The translations under genes were made by a program, and so were the position numbers. This document shows positions 25,630 to 37,500 of a stretch of DNA of 64,000 nt, in pieces (within the stretch, counting starts at the first letter, position 1; each line of letters starts with the position of its first letter). The notes under the pieces are model-generated. The model did no database searches. It saw nothing but the letters and a program-made list of their open reading frames with translations, and was not told the origin of the DNA. This stretch comes from Umbilicaria muhlenbergii (lineage: Eukaryota > Ascomycota > Lecanoromycetes > Umbilicariales > Umbilicariaceae), in NCBI GenBank assembly GCA_000611775.1, contig KK106982.1:3157992-3221991 (forward strand). Direction: 5' to 3'.

Positions 25630-27789
25630 TCAAGGTCTCATGATAGAGGCCATAGAAATCGACGGCGAAGGAAGCGGGGGGTCAAACTGGACACTTGGCG
25701 ACACTCGCGGTTTGACGACATGATCAGTAATACAGATGAAGGTCTCGAGGCTGCTTGATGATGCAACAACTCTGTTGGGGGAAAGTGAACTGGCCGATAT
25801 CTTTGTGGATGCCAACGAAGGTGGGGAAGGAAAATTGGACGTGTCAGCTTCGTGAACCGACGCATGCGGATTTGCGTTTACAGTGTTCTCTTTCAGAATG
25901 ACCCCATTCTCTGGCTTCCCACGGGGGAAAATGCTGTAACTTTCAGGAGCTTTGGACTTTATACTGGCTCCCTTGAGTCGCATGGCTTCTAGCACGTTTA
26001 CTTCGTCTTCTGTAACTGCAATCATTCTCTTTGGCTGACCGGTAACTAGCAACTTGTCTTCATCTCTGCCTTGCAAGATCGGCCAATGGGGCTGAGGCGA
26101 GGAGGAATGGGTGTCCCCAGAAGCGGTATCGTATTCAAGATCGAGATGATGTGTTCCCCAATTTGAATCTCCGTGCTGTTTAGATACTGAAGATTTTCTC
26201 TTTGCCAGCGGTTGGTCCAGTACGCTAAGACAATTTCCGTCTCTTGCAATTGCATGATTAAGATGGGGATTGGATCTTGAAACCATCCGGGCCTTCTGGG
26301 TGATAACTGGCCCAGACCGAGAGTAAGCCACTTGCTGCGCACTGCGCAAGGAGACATCACTACTCGCAGGTCCATCAACGCTCTCTCGAATCCGCCGGCT
26401 TGGAGCGTCGGCGGTTGGCTCTTCCTCATTCTCGCCATCATCTTCCGATAAGGAAAGCGCTAAGACACTCTGCTTTTGTAGGTTGTTGTTCATGAAAAGC
26501 CTCTCACAGCTTTGCCTCGAATCCAGATTCTGCTGCGTTGAATTGGTACAGGTGCTTCTTACCTCCGAAGCCTGCAATCCTTGAACTGCAGGTAACCGCT
26601 CGAGTTGCGTCGGAATCGAGCCTTGCTGAAAGCTCAAAATTCGTGCACATATCGAAAGATGGCGATTGCGATCCATAAGGTAACAGTCTTCGTTGTCAAA
26701 GTCACTAAGATCTGACGCAGGGGTGGAGCGAGCAACATTCGATGGATCCGGAGCTTGGTGGAGTCGATATTCCAAAGAATCAGTTCGTTGATCTGCCACC
26801 ACGCAATCTTCTTCTTCGAGACCATCAAACCAGTTTTGAACCTTGTCCTTTGGTCTTCTTACGGCGATAATGGAAGAAAGCTGGAGCTGATGTATCACAT
26901 CCGAACTAAGCGAATCAGTTTCAATAGCCCCTGATCTGAATTCCTTTCGCTTTTTGTTCTTCAGTCCAAACCACTTGCGCCCAGAGGACGGAGTGGAATG
27001 ACGGCCATCGGGGGGAATCGAATAGGGAAACGGCGAGTCCATGCCTCTGTGTGGTGAAGACAGTAGGCCATTTGTGTTGTATGATTTCGGGGAAAAGACC
27101 GACAGATCGAAATACGGTGAATTCCGTTTCAAGTATGTATAGTCCTTCCTATCAAGTCTTTCCCTAGACTGCATGGTCGTTCTAGTATATTCCCCGAAAT
27201 TGTTGAGTCGAAGCGGAGTAGGTGTTGGCGAGTAGCTCTTGCGGAACGTCATATCTCGAGCCGATGACGACGAGGTCTGCTGCGGTACTGAGAGTGGAGT
27301 TTTCAAAAGGGCATCACATGACCGCAACGTGGAGGAAGAACCAGAATGTTGGAGACGTGAACTCGTCGCGTCGGTCGAGCTGTCCCAGTTCGACGAGGTC
27401 TCCATGAACCGTTTCCTGGGTAAAGGTGACAAGGGTCGAGCTTGGAGCGCCCCTGCGGACTGCTGCATTTCCGTCATCTCCTGCTTGTCCACTGGATGAT
27501 GGTCGTTTTCATTTTGGTTTCTAGATGACTCCACGCTCACACCCGGCACTATTACCCTTGTTATGCCCTGTTTCGTGTGCAGTGGTGGCACGCTCTGCTC
27601 TTCCTTTTGTGTGGAATGGGGGTACCCTAGATCCGGGAGGCCAAGTAACCTGTGGGCTTTGCTACCACTGTTAATAGTTGGCTTAGGAGTTTCGTAGAAG
27701 AGAATTGAACGATCCGCAGCCCCTGAGCATGTATCCTTCTTCGACTTCCGTCCTGGAAAGGGAAAGGTGAGCTTGGAAGCGCGAGCCAT
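25630..27789 (-). CDS. Uncharacterised serine-rich protein, probably fungal-specific
   Basis: A single exon of 719 residues, taking the ATG at 27789 (MARASKLTFPFPGRKSKK). An in-frame extension of 20 residues upstream is less likely. Composition is Ser/Arg/Pro-rich and mostly disordered. The N-terminal basic FPFPGRKSKK and GLPDLGYPHS look like short conserved motifs. The centre has RKWFGLKNKKRKEFRSG and VQNWFDGLEEEDCV. Near residue 630 lies RMIAVTEDEVNVLEAMRLKG, which resembles a short motif I know to recur in several Pezizomycotina proteins (VT-x-EE-x-LLEAMR-x-K). No membrane segment, signal peptide or enzyme motif is seen. The function is unknown. The intact 2.1-kb frame strongly supports that it is a gene. 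Confidence 0.8.
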   Translation of the reverse strand: MARASKLTFPFPGRKSKKDTCSGAADRSILFYETPKPTINSGSKAHRLLGLPDLGYPHSTQKEEQSVPPLHTKQGITRVIVPGVSVESSRNQNENDHHPVDKQEMTEMQQSAGALQARPLSPLPRKRFMETSSNWDSSTDATSSRLQHSGSSSTLRSCDALLKTPLSVPQQTSSSSARDMTFRKSYSPTPTPLRLNNFGEYTRTTMQSRERLDRKDYTYLKRNSPYFDLSVFSPKSYNTNGLLSSPHRGMDSPFPYSIPPDGRHSTPSSGRKWFGLKNKKRKEFRSGAIETDSLSSDVIHQLQLSSIIAVRRPKDKVQNWFDGLEEEDCVVADQRTDSLEYRLHQAPDPSNVARSTPASDLSDFDNEDCYLMDRNRHLSICARILSFQQGSIPTQLERLPAVQGLQASEVRSTCTNSTQQNLDSRQSCERLFMNNNLQKQSVLALSLSEDDGENEEEPTADAPSRRIRESVDGPASSDVSLRSAQQVAYSRSGPVITQKARMVSRSNPHLNHAIARDGNCLSVLDQPLAKRKSSVSKQHGDSNWGTHHLDLEYDTASGDTHSSSPQPHWPILQGRDEDKLLVTGQPKRMIAVTEDEVNVLEAMRLKGASIKSKAPESYSIFPRGKPENGVILKENTVNANPHASVHEADTSNFPSPPSLASTKISASSLSPNRVVASSSSLETFICITDHVVKPRVSPSVQFDPPLPSPSISMASIMRP

Positions 27790-29206
27790 GTCTTTATTCT
27801 TGTGATACACCAATTGCTTCCGACGTGCTGAGCAGCTCCAGTGTTGCATACAAGAGCTGAGGCCGGTATTGTGGTTTTCATTCGCATCCAGAGAGTCCGC
27901 GTGAATGCTACTTATAGCATTGGTGTGACTTCGACGGTGCTGACATGGCTGCTAGCCAGGAAAGACCACTGACTCTCCGCTGTGACACAGTGGATTCCAC
28001 AGTCAATGCTGAGTTCGATTGCATACTGATTTGGTAAGATTACCCCCGCCGGTCACGGCAAGCGGTCGCTTGTCGCAAAAAGGTTCTCCTCTGTATGAAA
28101 CAGCGGGAAAAAGCTGGAGGTTGGTGCCACTGCGTAAGACGAAGACAGTCTTGTAGCGCCTGCCTTTTCCACCATTTCACAAGCCGTTATTTGATACCTT
28201 ACCACCGCTGGTCCGCCAGGTCCGATTCGGACAATGATCGTATTAGCACATTTCCTCGAAGTGCCCCAGAGGCTTTCTTCAGGACTCCTGAGACCCATGT
28301 GATCGAGCGTTAGCGATGAATTCCAACTCTATCAGCCTCAAGGTTTAAGAAGGCAATGGTTTGCAGGGGCAGAAGCGAGAGTAGGTCATGGAAAGGCTCA
28401 TACCATGTAAGTTTGTAGAGTACTCGGACTTCACAACAAGGCGCGATATCTTGGGTCGGTCAGACCAAATCGCTAAGAGGGCTCTTGCCTGTACCGACTA
28501 CCTGTAAATTCCCGAAGGAAGGTAGGGTTTGTAAGTTCGCCCCTCCAGGGCCTTAGGAGTTCACGATGCATACTCGCAGGGGCCTAGGGGGCCTAGACGA
28601 TGCGCCAATGACCCAGCGCGGTCGCCTGAAGCCTTGAACTGCAGGTGGTTAGACGCTACCTACCTTAGGTAGTAGACCACCGTGGCGTGTGGCGGGCACT
28701 AGAGTGTTTGGAGGATGAGCTAACTAACCCCATGCGGTGGCACGAAGTCTCCCCACCAATTTTCTCCTTTGCTAAAAGTAACCTGACCAGCAGTAACCTA
28801 ACCAACTACGGATTAGAGTAAGGGGCAATCAATAAAACAGGGTACAAACGCTTGCCCAGCTCAACTTCTTACTGGCGCTCCTAAATTCTGTGACAGTTAC
28901 GGAATAGTGCGGCGGCGCTTCCATGTAGGTACCCACGCGTGCCGCGCGAACGACGGAACTCCCTGCGTCGGGCTCTCTTCACGTGTCTACATCGTACACC
29001 CGTTCGTCGGAGGGCCAAGCGCAAAATGTGTGCTTTCTGATCTTCATCATGTCAAGCAACAAGCGCAAATGAGACTAAGGCTGCTTATGAAACGAATAGA
29101 TTCAAGCTAGGGTACGCTGACGGATGCCGCAGAGCAGACGGCCTAAGCAGCCGTCAAGGTGACGAAGGAAAGCAGTTCGGTTTAGCAAAAAGCATTCTCA
29201 ACATCC
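27790..29206. other. Intergenic, uncharacterised gene to hop1
   Basis: About 1.4 kb holding the promoter of the serine-rich gene and the 3' region of hop1. Short GGCCTAG-type direct repeats occur near 28580-28600. No gene is supported. Confidence 0.55.
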
Positions 29207-31947
29207 TCAACGGTCTCCTCCAATGCTAATCGACTCCGTGTTGCTAATTTTTATGCGTTTGCGCCTCTCTATCGGTGCCGTCATTCTGTCATTGACAGGC
29301 GGCTTGTCGAGTCCATGTCGTAACGCTGAGTTACTCCGCCTCTGAGTTTGATCTGAAGCTAATGGGCGCCTTTGTGGATCCATGGGCAATGGTTCCATAC
29401 CGGACCCGCTGGTGTTTTTCCAGCGAATTGAACTCGAGTCTGACGAAAAGGGAACAATTTCGACAAGCTCGTCTGTCTCGTTTTCAGTAACACTGCGTTC
29501 CTCCCCGTGGTCCTCATGCTCTATGTCTTTGCCATTGATCGCCTGAGCGGATGCACTCGTCTCGTATTGGGTCTGGGAATTTGGACTGAGGTTGCTGTCT
29601 TGCAGCTCGTACTATAGTACAAATCAATGATGGTTGAAACGACGTGGACAGCAACGCTATATGCTGAGTGTATACATACGTGATGATCGATCCATACCAG
29701 TGGATGGAAATAGTCTCGGTCACGAGCACTAACAACGATAGGATCATGGTTGACTATGAACTTTTCTGGGCGACCTCTCTTGGGTGAACCTTTCCCTTGA
29801 CAAGCGGAAGCAAGAATCAGAAATCCTTCGTCTTTGAGCCGCTTGGTCACTCGGGGGTCTAGCAATGACCTGCGCTCTGGGAACTGTCAGTGGGTCTTTG
29901 ACCTTGGGTATACTAGGATGACTAACGCAAGGTTTGTGACACTGTCTTCTTTGCGCGCGAGAATGCTTCGTCGTAAAGGAGCCATAGAGCCCGTCTGATT
30001 TGGGCTAGTTCTGTTAGTTTGAGAAGGAGAGCATCTTCAGTTCCTTCCAGAAGGCATCGGTAGCAAACATGAGTCTGATGTTCCAGAGGTTTAGTTCCGC
30101 GATATCCGTAACAGTGTAAATGCTGCCATGTGTAACAGCATTCGCATTCTACCTGCAAGCTCGGAGTTAGCAGCGGTCACACAAAGACAGCTGTTGGGGT
30201 CGCACCATATTCCCTTCTTCTTTTTGCCAAGCACATTGGCATTGTATTACCTGTTGCTCACCGTTCTGTACACCCATTTTGTGTTGTCGCATCTTCCCTC
30301 CCCGCGTCTTGGAAAGCTCCGCAAGCTTGCCAGGTGCTATAATCCAGCTGGCGGAGTATCCGCATTGTAGAATGTTCGGGCTTTCGGTCTGCGTGGCGAT
30401 CTGGTCATACGAGTGGGACAATGTCTTCGTTCGTCAGGGTCGATTAGTAAGAGATATGCGGACAGAATTCTCTGAGCTTAACTTACCTCACTTTGAGACA
30501 TCTCAAAGGACTTGTGCTTTACTGCGCGCTGATTCGGACTTTCAGTAGTGAATAAGGACATGTCATGAGATTGTTCAGTCCTTTTCAGCGGCGACATTTC
30601 CTGATTGTTCTGCGGCTTTTGAGATCTCTCTCGCATCCCTTTCATATTCGAACGGTTTTCATTTCGGGGAGTTGTGACCTCCTCACCACGACCTTCGCCG
30701 CTCTCGAGGTGGTGTAATCTGGTTACATGTTGTGTGTATTTGAGCTTCTGGGGGATCTGCAGCAGGCCTGAGCCTGCTCCTAGATTGTCGCTTGCCGGCA
30801 TGAGCCCTGCCACCTCGAGACAGACACTGGCCAGGTTAGACGTACGCCATGAGGATCACACTATGGGTTGTGCCCTACCTATGATATCCTGCATCCATGC
30901 GCCCACACCTACTCACTTGCATTTTCCAAACCTCATCGTTAGGGAATCGCACTGTGGTATCTGAACATGTCTTAAAGCCAGGCGGGTCATAAGTCCTCGG
31001 ACAGTCAGGTGTGTAGAACAAGTGGCAGTTCAAGTAACAAGTGTCTATAAATATCAGCAGTAAGCCCTTCTAATTGCATTCACTGGCCTTACGAACTTAC
31101 CTGGAAGAGAGGGTAGAAAATTGTTCACTACCATGCATTGACGTACAATAGACCAGAGTCCAGCTCGAGCATCTTTTACAGTGACGTGCTTGCCATCAGG
31201 GCCAGTCACCGTCAACCCTGCAAGTTTTCGGCCCACTACGTTGACGTTGTCGGTGTACGTGAAGGAGAATGTATACATTTCAATGATGTTAACAGGATTC
31301 GCTTCGTCAGCAATGATACTGAATTGGACAGCCGCGATTACACCCTTCTGCAGAGCATCAAAAATGCCGTCCTACAAATGATGAGTGACAGTGACTTAGG
31401 GGGACTGCTCCCGGACCTACTAGCCACTCAAGAAGCTTGTCCACTTGAGGTGTCTTCCCACGTAGAAGGACCATCAATGGCCGGGGATAAGATTCCTTTG
31501 ACCGCTTGGCCACAGCAAGCGATTCAGTAAAAGGCAGTTGGTCGTCCATAAAAGACTTGTAGGAACAATGGACATCGTGAGGAACTGCGGTGTAATTACG
31601 CTGGCCAAAGCACATGTCTGGGAAGAGATTCCTGCCAATTGTTAGCTTTGAACCCTCATCGACCTGACCAAGGGATGAGTGACCTCAAGTAGGCAAGATT
31701 GGCCACCTGGAGCAGGATATCGTCAGTTGACATAACGCAGGAGAACAGGTGATGAGGATCTTCATAATACCGAAGACATAAGTAAAGTTTGTACCAACTC
31801 GAAGCTCTGCTGCTGATCCACCGCTTGCACCACGGTTGAGCGTGGGCTGTTAGCAGCTATAGCTTGGTCCAGGGTCTGCTTCTCCGTCTGAGCAACTTTG
31901 ACCTGTTGTCGTGTGATTCGTGTCTGCTTGGCTTGAACTTGCGCCAT
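29207..31947 (-). CDS. hop1: Meiotic chromosome-axis HORMA protein Hop1
   Basis: Ten exons, 5' to 3': 31771-31947, 31684-31706 (23 bases), 31421-31631, 31101-31371, 30917-31044, 30487-30813, 30206-30424, 29943-30152, 29680-29883, 29207-29611; about 724 residues. The HORMA domain (about 45-270) includes SFELVQTLLMSSVANLAYLR, NLFPDMCFGQRNY, EMYTFSFTYTDNVNVVG and VRFPNDEVWKMQ. A disordered linker precedes a PHD finger (about 435-485) with cysteines in VIQCQCAWQ, VECECCYTWQHLHCYGY and HVCYRC, split by intron 7. A winged-helix segment follows (RRSLLDPRVTKRLKDEGFLI ... FHPLVWIDHH). The last residues RRKRIKISNTESISIGG could be the HORMA-binding closure motif. In yeast, Hop1 organises the axis and steers recombination to the homologue. 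The 5' end of intron 8 (gtgtca) is weak, so a few residues there are uncertain. Confidence 0.9.
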
Positions 31948-32028
31948 GGTTACTCTACACGAAGGAGCGGATCAAGAGATGGTGGTGGATCGAACAAGTC
32001 CATGACTATCCGCAAGAACAGGAAGAAG
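31948..32028. promoter_or_regulatory. hop1 upstream region
   Basis: The space between the hop1 start and the next minus-strand frames. Meiotic control elements would be expected in or beyond it, but none is identified. Confidence 0.3.
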
Positions 32029-32860
32029 CTAGGGAATTAACCCCACCATGTCGTCACGTGCTTTGAGTTGCACACCCCATGGACTGATCGATCGTTCGCC
32101 GGAGGCTTTGTCAAGGTAATGCATCTCTAGTGCGAACTTGAGATATGTAGCATTGGACATTGGACTCTTCGATTCTGACTGTATGTTTCCTTCATCAAAG
32201 CACATAGCCTTATCACTTTCAGGCCAGTTTATTACTTCCAAGAGATCGCATTCTTGCTGGTGATATGCAACGTGTGGGCAGAAACTCGTTTGGATCAGTC
32301 ACCGATCTTGTAGCAGCCATGAGTGCATTCGACACTTCGACACTTCTCGTGGGGAGAGAAGAGATTTGAGACCCCAAATCCGCGATTTGTGCTGAGCCCT
32401 AACTCACCCTTGCACCTCTCGCTTCCGAAAAACACACAAAAATATCCCCCTGTCAACATCTGAGGGTCGTGGGTGTCAAGTAAAGCTGGCACACCTTTGG
32501 TAAACATTCTGATGTAGGAAAGCTCAACCATGATATTGCATTGCAATGTTAATAGACTCGGAGCCATCGAACTGAGGGTCGCGGCGGTGCTTCCAATATA
32601 TCATTTGAATGGTGTAATGCCGACATGGGCTCCTGCAAATGTTTCGGTGGGAGGAGTCTAATCAGGTAGTCCAACTCGCCGACGCTCTTGTTGGCGACAT
32701 CAGCCAAGAGCACGAAAAGTATCTGTACCTTTTGCTTCATATTGTAAAGAACTTCGGCCTGTTTATCATAGCCCAAGTAACCACAAAGACTCTATGATCG
32801 CAGCTACCGTTCGGTGTTTTGCTCGCAGCTCAAATGATATCCCTCCGGGATCACCTCATA
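32029..32860 (-). pseudogene. Possible degraded or unrecognised gene
   Basis: Three minus-strand segments look protein-like but lie in different frames. One runs from about 32860 (DPGGISFELRAKHRTVAAII) and appears to shift frame near 32770 into KQAEVLYNMKQKVQILFVLL (down to 32549). A second spans 32295-32567. A third is 32029-32280 (CPHVAYHQQECDLLEVINWP ... WGVQLKARDDMVGLIP). I could not join them with credible introns and recognise no family. This could be a decaying gene, a multi-exon gene I failed to assemble, or chance open frames. Confidence 0.3.
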
Positions 32861-34523
32861 GCGCACCGGCAACTACTCTAAGAATCTGATGTGAGCGTCT
32901 TGGGACAGCTAAGCGCCAAGGATTAACATCGTCCTTCGCCCCTGATTCTTCAAGCCCAGTGCGTCGAAAAGGTAGCCAAGAACACGGCGTCGAAGGTGGT
33001 GGCTACATATAGGCCACGTGCTGGCCATGACTGAGCATACACAGGACCGGTTGCCCAGCAGATGAATGCTTCTGATTGGCCCCTCGACCGAACTGACAGA
33101 AAAACCGAAGTAGGGGGCACCTTTGCTGCAACGGAGCAGAGCCCGCCGCATACCAGTCCTCTGTTTCCGCAATATGCTTCACGAAAGGCAAGCAGCAGTA
33201 ATTTCGGCCTGCAAAGTGGAAATCTGTGCTGCTAGCCGCGGTATGACACGAATACCCAAGTCTGGGTCTGACAACGCGCACGGAATTGCCAAAACCAACT
33301 GAAGATTGTACAGGAGCTTTTGGCTGAATAGCTGGTCTGCAAAGATGTGACCTTGCCTCACTTACAACGCCAGAGCTGGAGTACAACCACTCCACCTATG
33401 TGCCGACGGTTCGAGCTAGGATAGACCAAGAATTGATAAGAATGTACCTGGAGGCGCCCCCTACCGGCAACGTCAGGATGAACATGGTTGTTCTTCCCTT
33501 GACCGAGCCCGGGCCACCATGGGCTCAACCATTCGGGCATGACTTGAGTGTTGCGCAGGGCAGTTCGGCGAAAACGGCGCCATTGCTTTTGAGACCGAAT
33601 GCTACTGCGCCTGAATAGTCCCCAGAGTTCTAGGCTCCTAGAAGAACACGACGGCGGGGAAAGCTCCGGCGTCTGAAAGACAGCACTGGGGAAAAAGCGC
33701 ATAAGCAAAGTCCTGAGGTTGGCGCTCACTGGCCGTCGAACATCCGTCCAATGTTCCTGCGTCTCTGAAACAATTGCACGGAAAGTATCACAAGATGACC
33801 AGGTGTTTCATGGCGAGTGGTTTCGAACGGAAAGCAAACTTAACGTGCGTAACTCCTCGGACATTTCAGCGGGCCTCTTCGCCAACGGCAAGACGAACAT
33901 CAAATATCGAGATCGGGGACTGCTACTAGTAGCTGGCTTGAGGGCTCATCAACACGACATGTAATTTGCTATGGGATGCACAATCATCAAAGCAGCCGTG
34001 TTACCTTTAGTTTGAGACTTCGGGTCCTTCGATGTGTCGTCGCCGCTCTCAGACTCCTCGTTCGCTCCTGCGGTTTTTTAGCGTCGCGTGGCCCGATTCC
34101 GCCCCTCACCCGCTGACATTATCCAAGCTTCAGACTTCCCAGCTGTCTCTTCACTAAGGTACCTTCAGGTGCCGGTCACACTTACACCGAATACTCCTCT
34201 TGACCACCAGATTCCACGGTAACTTCCTGTGTGCATTTTACAGAGCTTCATCCGTCGCCATCCACTTCAGCGATCTGTGGAGAATCCCCAACCCTTCCCG
34301 AGTCAGATGGTCTACGACACTTGACACTCCGGCTTTCACCGCCATAGGCAGCTGTACTGCAGATAGTCGCCTTCGGAAGATGAGTTCTTCCTCCAGTCTG
34401 AAGTGACTTGAGAGCAGTCTACCTCGATCCCCATGTAGCACCCTTGCCGTCCGGTAACGCGCTCCACCCTCGTGTCACCTTCGTGTCAACCCTTGGCCAC
34501 GAAAGACTCCATTTTCCATCAGA
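32861..34523. other. No confident gene; scattered short open frames
   Basis: Both strands are fairly open in several frames between 32900 and 33970, for example plus 33364-33618 (RARIDQELIRMYLEAPPTGN) and minus 33179-33361 (LLYNLQLVLAIPCALSDPDL). None has a recognisable domain or a clear start. Bases 34000-34523 should include the cdc4 promoter and leader. Confidence 0.4.
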
Positions 34524-37500
34524 ATGGATCCTCCACTGCGATCCCCGAGAGCAGCAGCGACCCATGTGTCACGCGTCGAGGTCACTCCGCACACATCGTT
34601 CACCGCAGCCAAAACCACGTCTGTTCCGTCTTCACTTGGTCCTTGTCACGATCAGTCTTCGGTCATGGAAGCAAGCACTCAGCAGACCTTACTACCCAGC
34701 TCACACGACGTGCTGGGCCAATTCTCTTTCGCACCAGCTACGCAGACAACAGTCGTCACGACGACCACCACTACAACAACTAGCTTCCCCCCGCTGCTGA
34801 TGAAAGGCCCTCATCATCTACGAGAATTGGATCCGAAACTGTACCCCTTAGCTTCCTCTCCTACACCATTATCAATCAAGAGATTGTGCTTTGATATTGG
34901 TGGAAGAACGGCATGTTTTCACGAAGCCGACAATGCTCTTGAGACTTTTAAGGAGGTACGGCCTCCTCCTCCCTCCAACAACGTTACACATCGTACAAGG
35001 GCTAATTTCCGTGGGTTTGATGCAGTTCAAGCAACAGCAAAAGGCCTTACACGACTCTGATGGGGTTCTCCGCTCCGTTGCAAGGTCTAGGTCTAACTAC
35101 GAAACGCCAAAGTCACAAGGTCTAGGGGCTGCAGAGACCAACCAATACTCTCAAGTGGAAACGTCAAGTCTGCGTCAGAACTCACGGAAGCGACCTGCAT
35201 CTCCAGTGTCGATTTCGGAAGCTGTCGGATTAGTTGGCCGGCAAGCAAATAATAAGAAGTTGCGTAGTACTCCAGGAAGCACTAATCCAGACCCAGCACT
35301 TCCAAAGCATTCTCTTTCGCAATCACGTCTCCAGATCTGTCAGACGTCGACACCAGTCACGCCTTCAAGAGACAACGGTGATGTGGATGAAAACTCCCCG
35401 CGAGCGTCGCGACTGCATCATCTGGATGAATACACTACCGTAGAACACGGACTAGCCATCGTACGCAACGAGCGAAAAATATTCGGGACTGTGAGTCCTC
35501 AACCTGAGGGAGTCAAGGACATGTGTTCTGGCCTGGATCGACCGACTACTTCAGTGAAACGTCCCGATGTGCCGATGATGGACCCTCAGGGCGAATCGCT
35601 GATTGGGAGAGTAAGCAACACTACCGCTACCACCCCCTTGCCTGTGCAGGCAGATTCAGGCCTTGACTTGGTCGCTCCTGAGCAGCCGGAGCGGACGATC
35701 AGGCCTCGTCCAACCGTTCTCAACACCACAGCGGTGCAGGATATGAGTCTTCCCAGCCCTAGCTTGTCACCTGTCACGGCCGCTGCAAATCTTCATAATC
35801 GCAGGGGTTACTTTGAAGATTCGGGGCTCGCAGACGTTAGTGCTAGTACTAGTTTCGAATATTCTGATGGCAACTTCCAAGATGAAACTGGGAGCGACTG
35901 CTCTGGCGGGGATCCTGCACGGTCTCCGGATACGATCACTTCTGGGCTCGCAGTTCGTTTAGCTACGAAGGCAGACTCGACCAACCGCCAAATCATGAAT
36001 CCTACCATGATGGACATACCAGTCATGCTGGATTCATTTGAGGCGATGCCGCCGGAGATGAAAACCTACGTGATGTACCAGCTCTTACGCCGATGCCCGA
36101 AACCCGTATTACATTTTGTCGCCGATGCTGTCAATCCAGCGCTGAAGTGCGATTTTTTGAGCTTGCTTCCTCTTGAGCTATGTCTCAACATCGTCGGATA
36201 TCTTGATCTAAAAAGTTTATGCCGTGCTGCTCAGGTGTCTAGAAAATGGAGAAACATAATAAATTCAGATGAGAAGGCCTGGAAACAACTGTTCGACGAC
36301 GATGGTTATGTTCTGCCAGAAGGCGAGCTACAGCGAGCCATTCAGGAAGGCTGGGGTTGGCAACATGCTTCCGGCGCTGGTGACTGGGAAAGGGACCTCA
36401 GCAAATGTATGGACGCTAAGCATGCCGACGAATGTTCAGACCAGTCTGCCCTACTTGGTGTAACAGACTCTGGCGATGCATGCAAGGGCGACAGCGAGAC
36501 ACCGAGAGTGTATAGCAAGCGGTCAAAGAGAAAAGCTATCACCAAGTCCAAAGCGACCAGTCGAAAGCAACAGAGAAGAAAAGAGCCTGGCAGCAGCAAC
36601 AACCTCGCGTCGGATTCAGGCTCATGGACGAAGCAGATAACCGCTGCCGAAGGACCTTATGCCGCTGCCAATGCCGCACTCATTGCAGTACCGTCACCCA
36701 ACAACGGGATTCCCAGTCTCAAAAATCTTCACCTCTTCAAATCTATATACCAAAGGCATCACCTCATTCGCAAAAGCTGGATGCAAGATGATGTCAACCC
36801 GAGGCATCTAGCTTTCCGAGCACATCAGCGTCATGTTGTAACTTGCTTGCAGTTTGACGCGGACAAAATACTGACCGGCAGTGATGACATGAAAATAAAT
36901 GTCTATGACACCCAAACCGGGGCTCTCCGTTCAATACTTACAGGACACGAAGGGGGCGTCTGGGCGCTGCAATACGAAGGCAATACACTTGTGTCGGGTT
37001 CTACGGACCGATCCGTTAGGGTCTGGGACATTGAGCGAAAAGTCTGTACACAAGTCTTTCAGGGACATACGTCAACCGTGAGATGCCTACAGATCCTCAT
37101 GCCCACGGAGATCGGCAGAACCCCTGGTGGCAAGCCCATCATGATGCCAAAGCAGCCACTAATCATCACTGGATCTCGAGACTCAAATCTTAGAGTTTGG
37201 AGACTGCCACAGCCAAACGACGAGACCTTCTACCAAGCTGGTCCTTCACAAGACGACACCGACTGCCCTTACTTTGTTCGGGTCCTTAGTGGACACCATC
37301 ATTCTGTTCGGGCTATTGCCGCTCATGGCGATACTCTTGTTAGTGGGAGCTATGACTCGACTGTCCGAGTGTGGAAGATCTCCACTGGCGAGACCGTACA
37401 CCAGCTACGAGGCCACAGCCAGAAGGTATACAGCGTTGTACTGGATCATGAGCGCAACCGCTGCATCAGTGGCTCCATGGACAATCTGGTTAAAGTATGG

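Noticed and set aside
25229-25723. 164-codon plus-strand frame
   Set aside because: It overlaps the 3' end of the serine-rich gene, has no family-like pattern and no intron signals that extend it.
33364-33618. Plus-strand frame containing RARIDQELIRMYLEAPPTGN
   Set aside because: Protein-like in texture, but no start, no recognisable family and no consistent continuation; recorded only as part of the ambiguous region.
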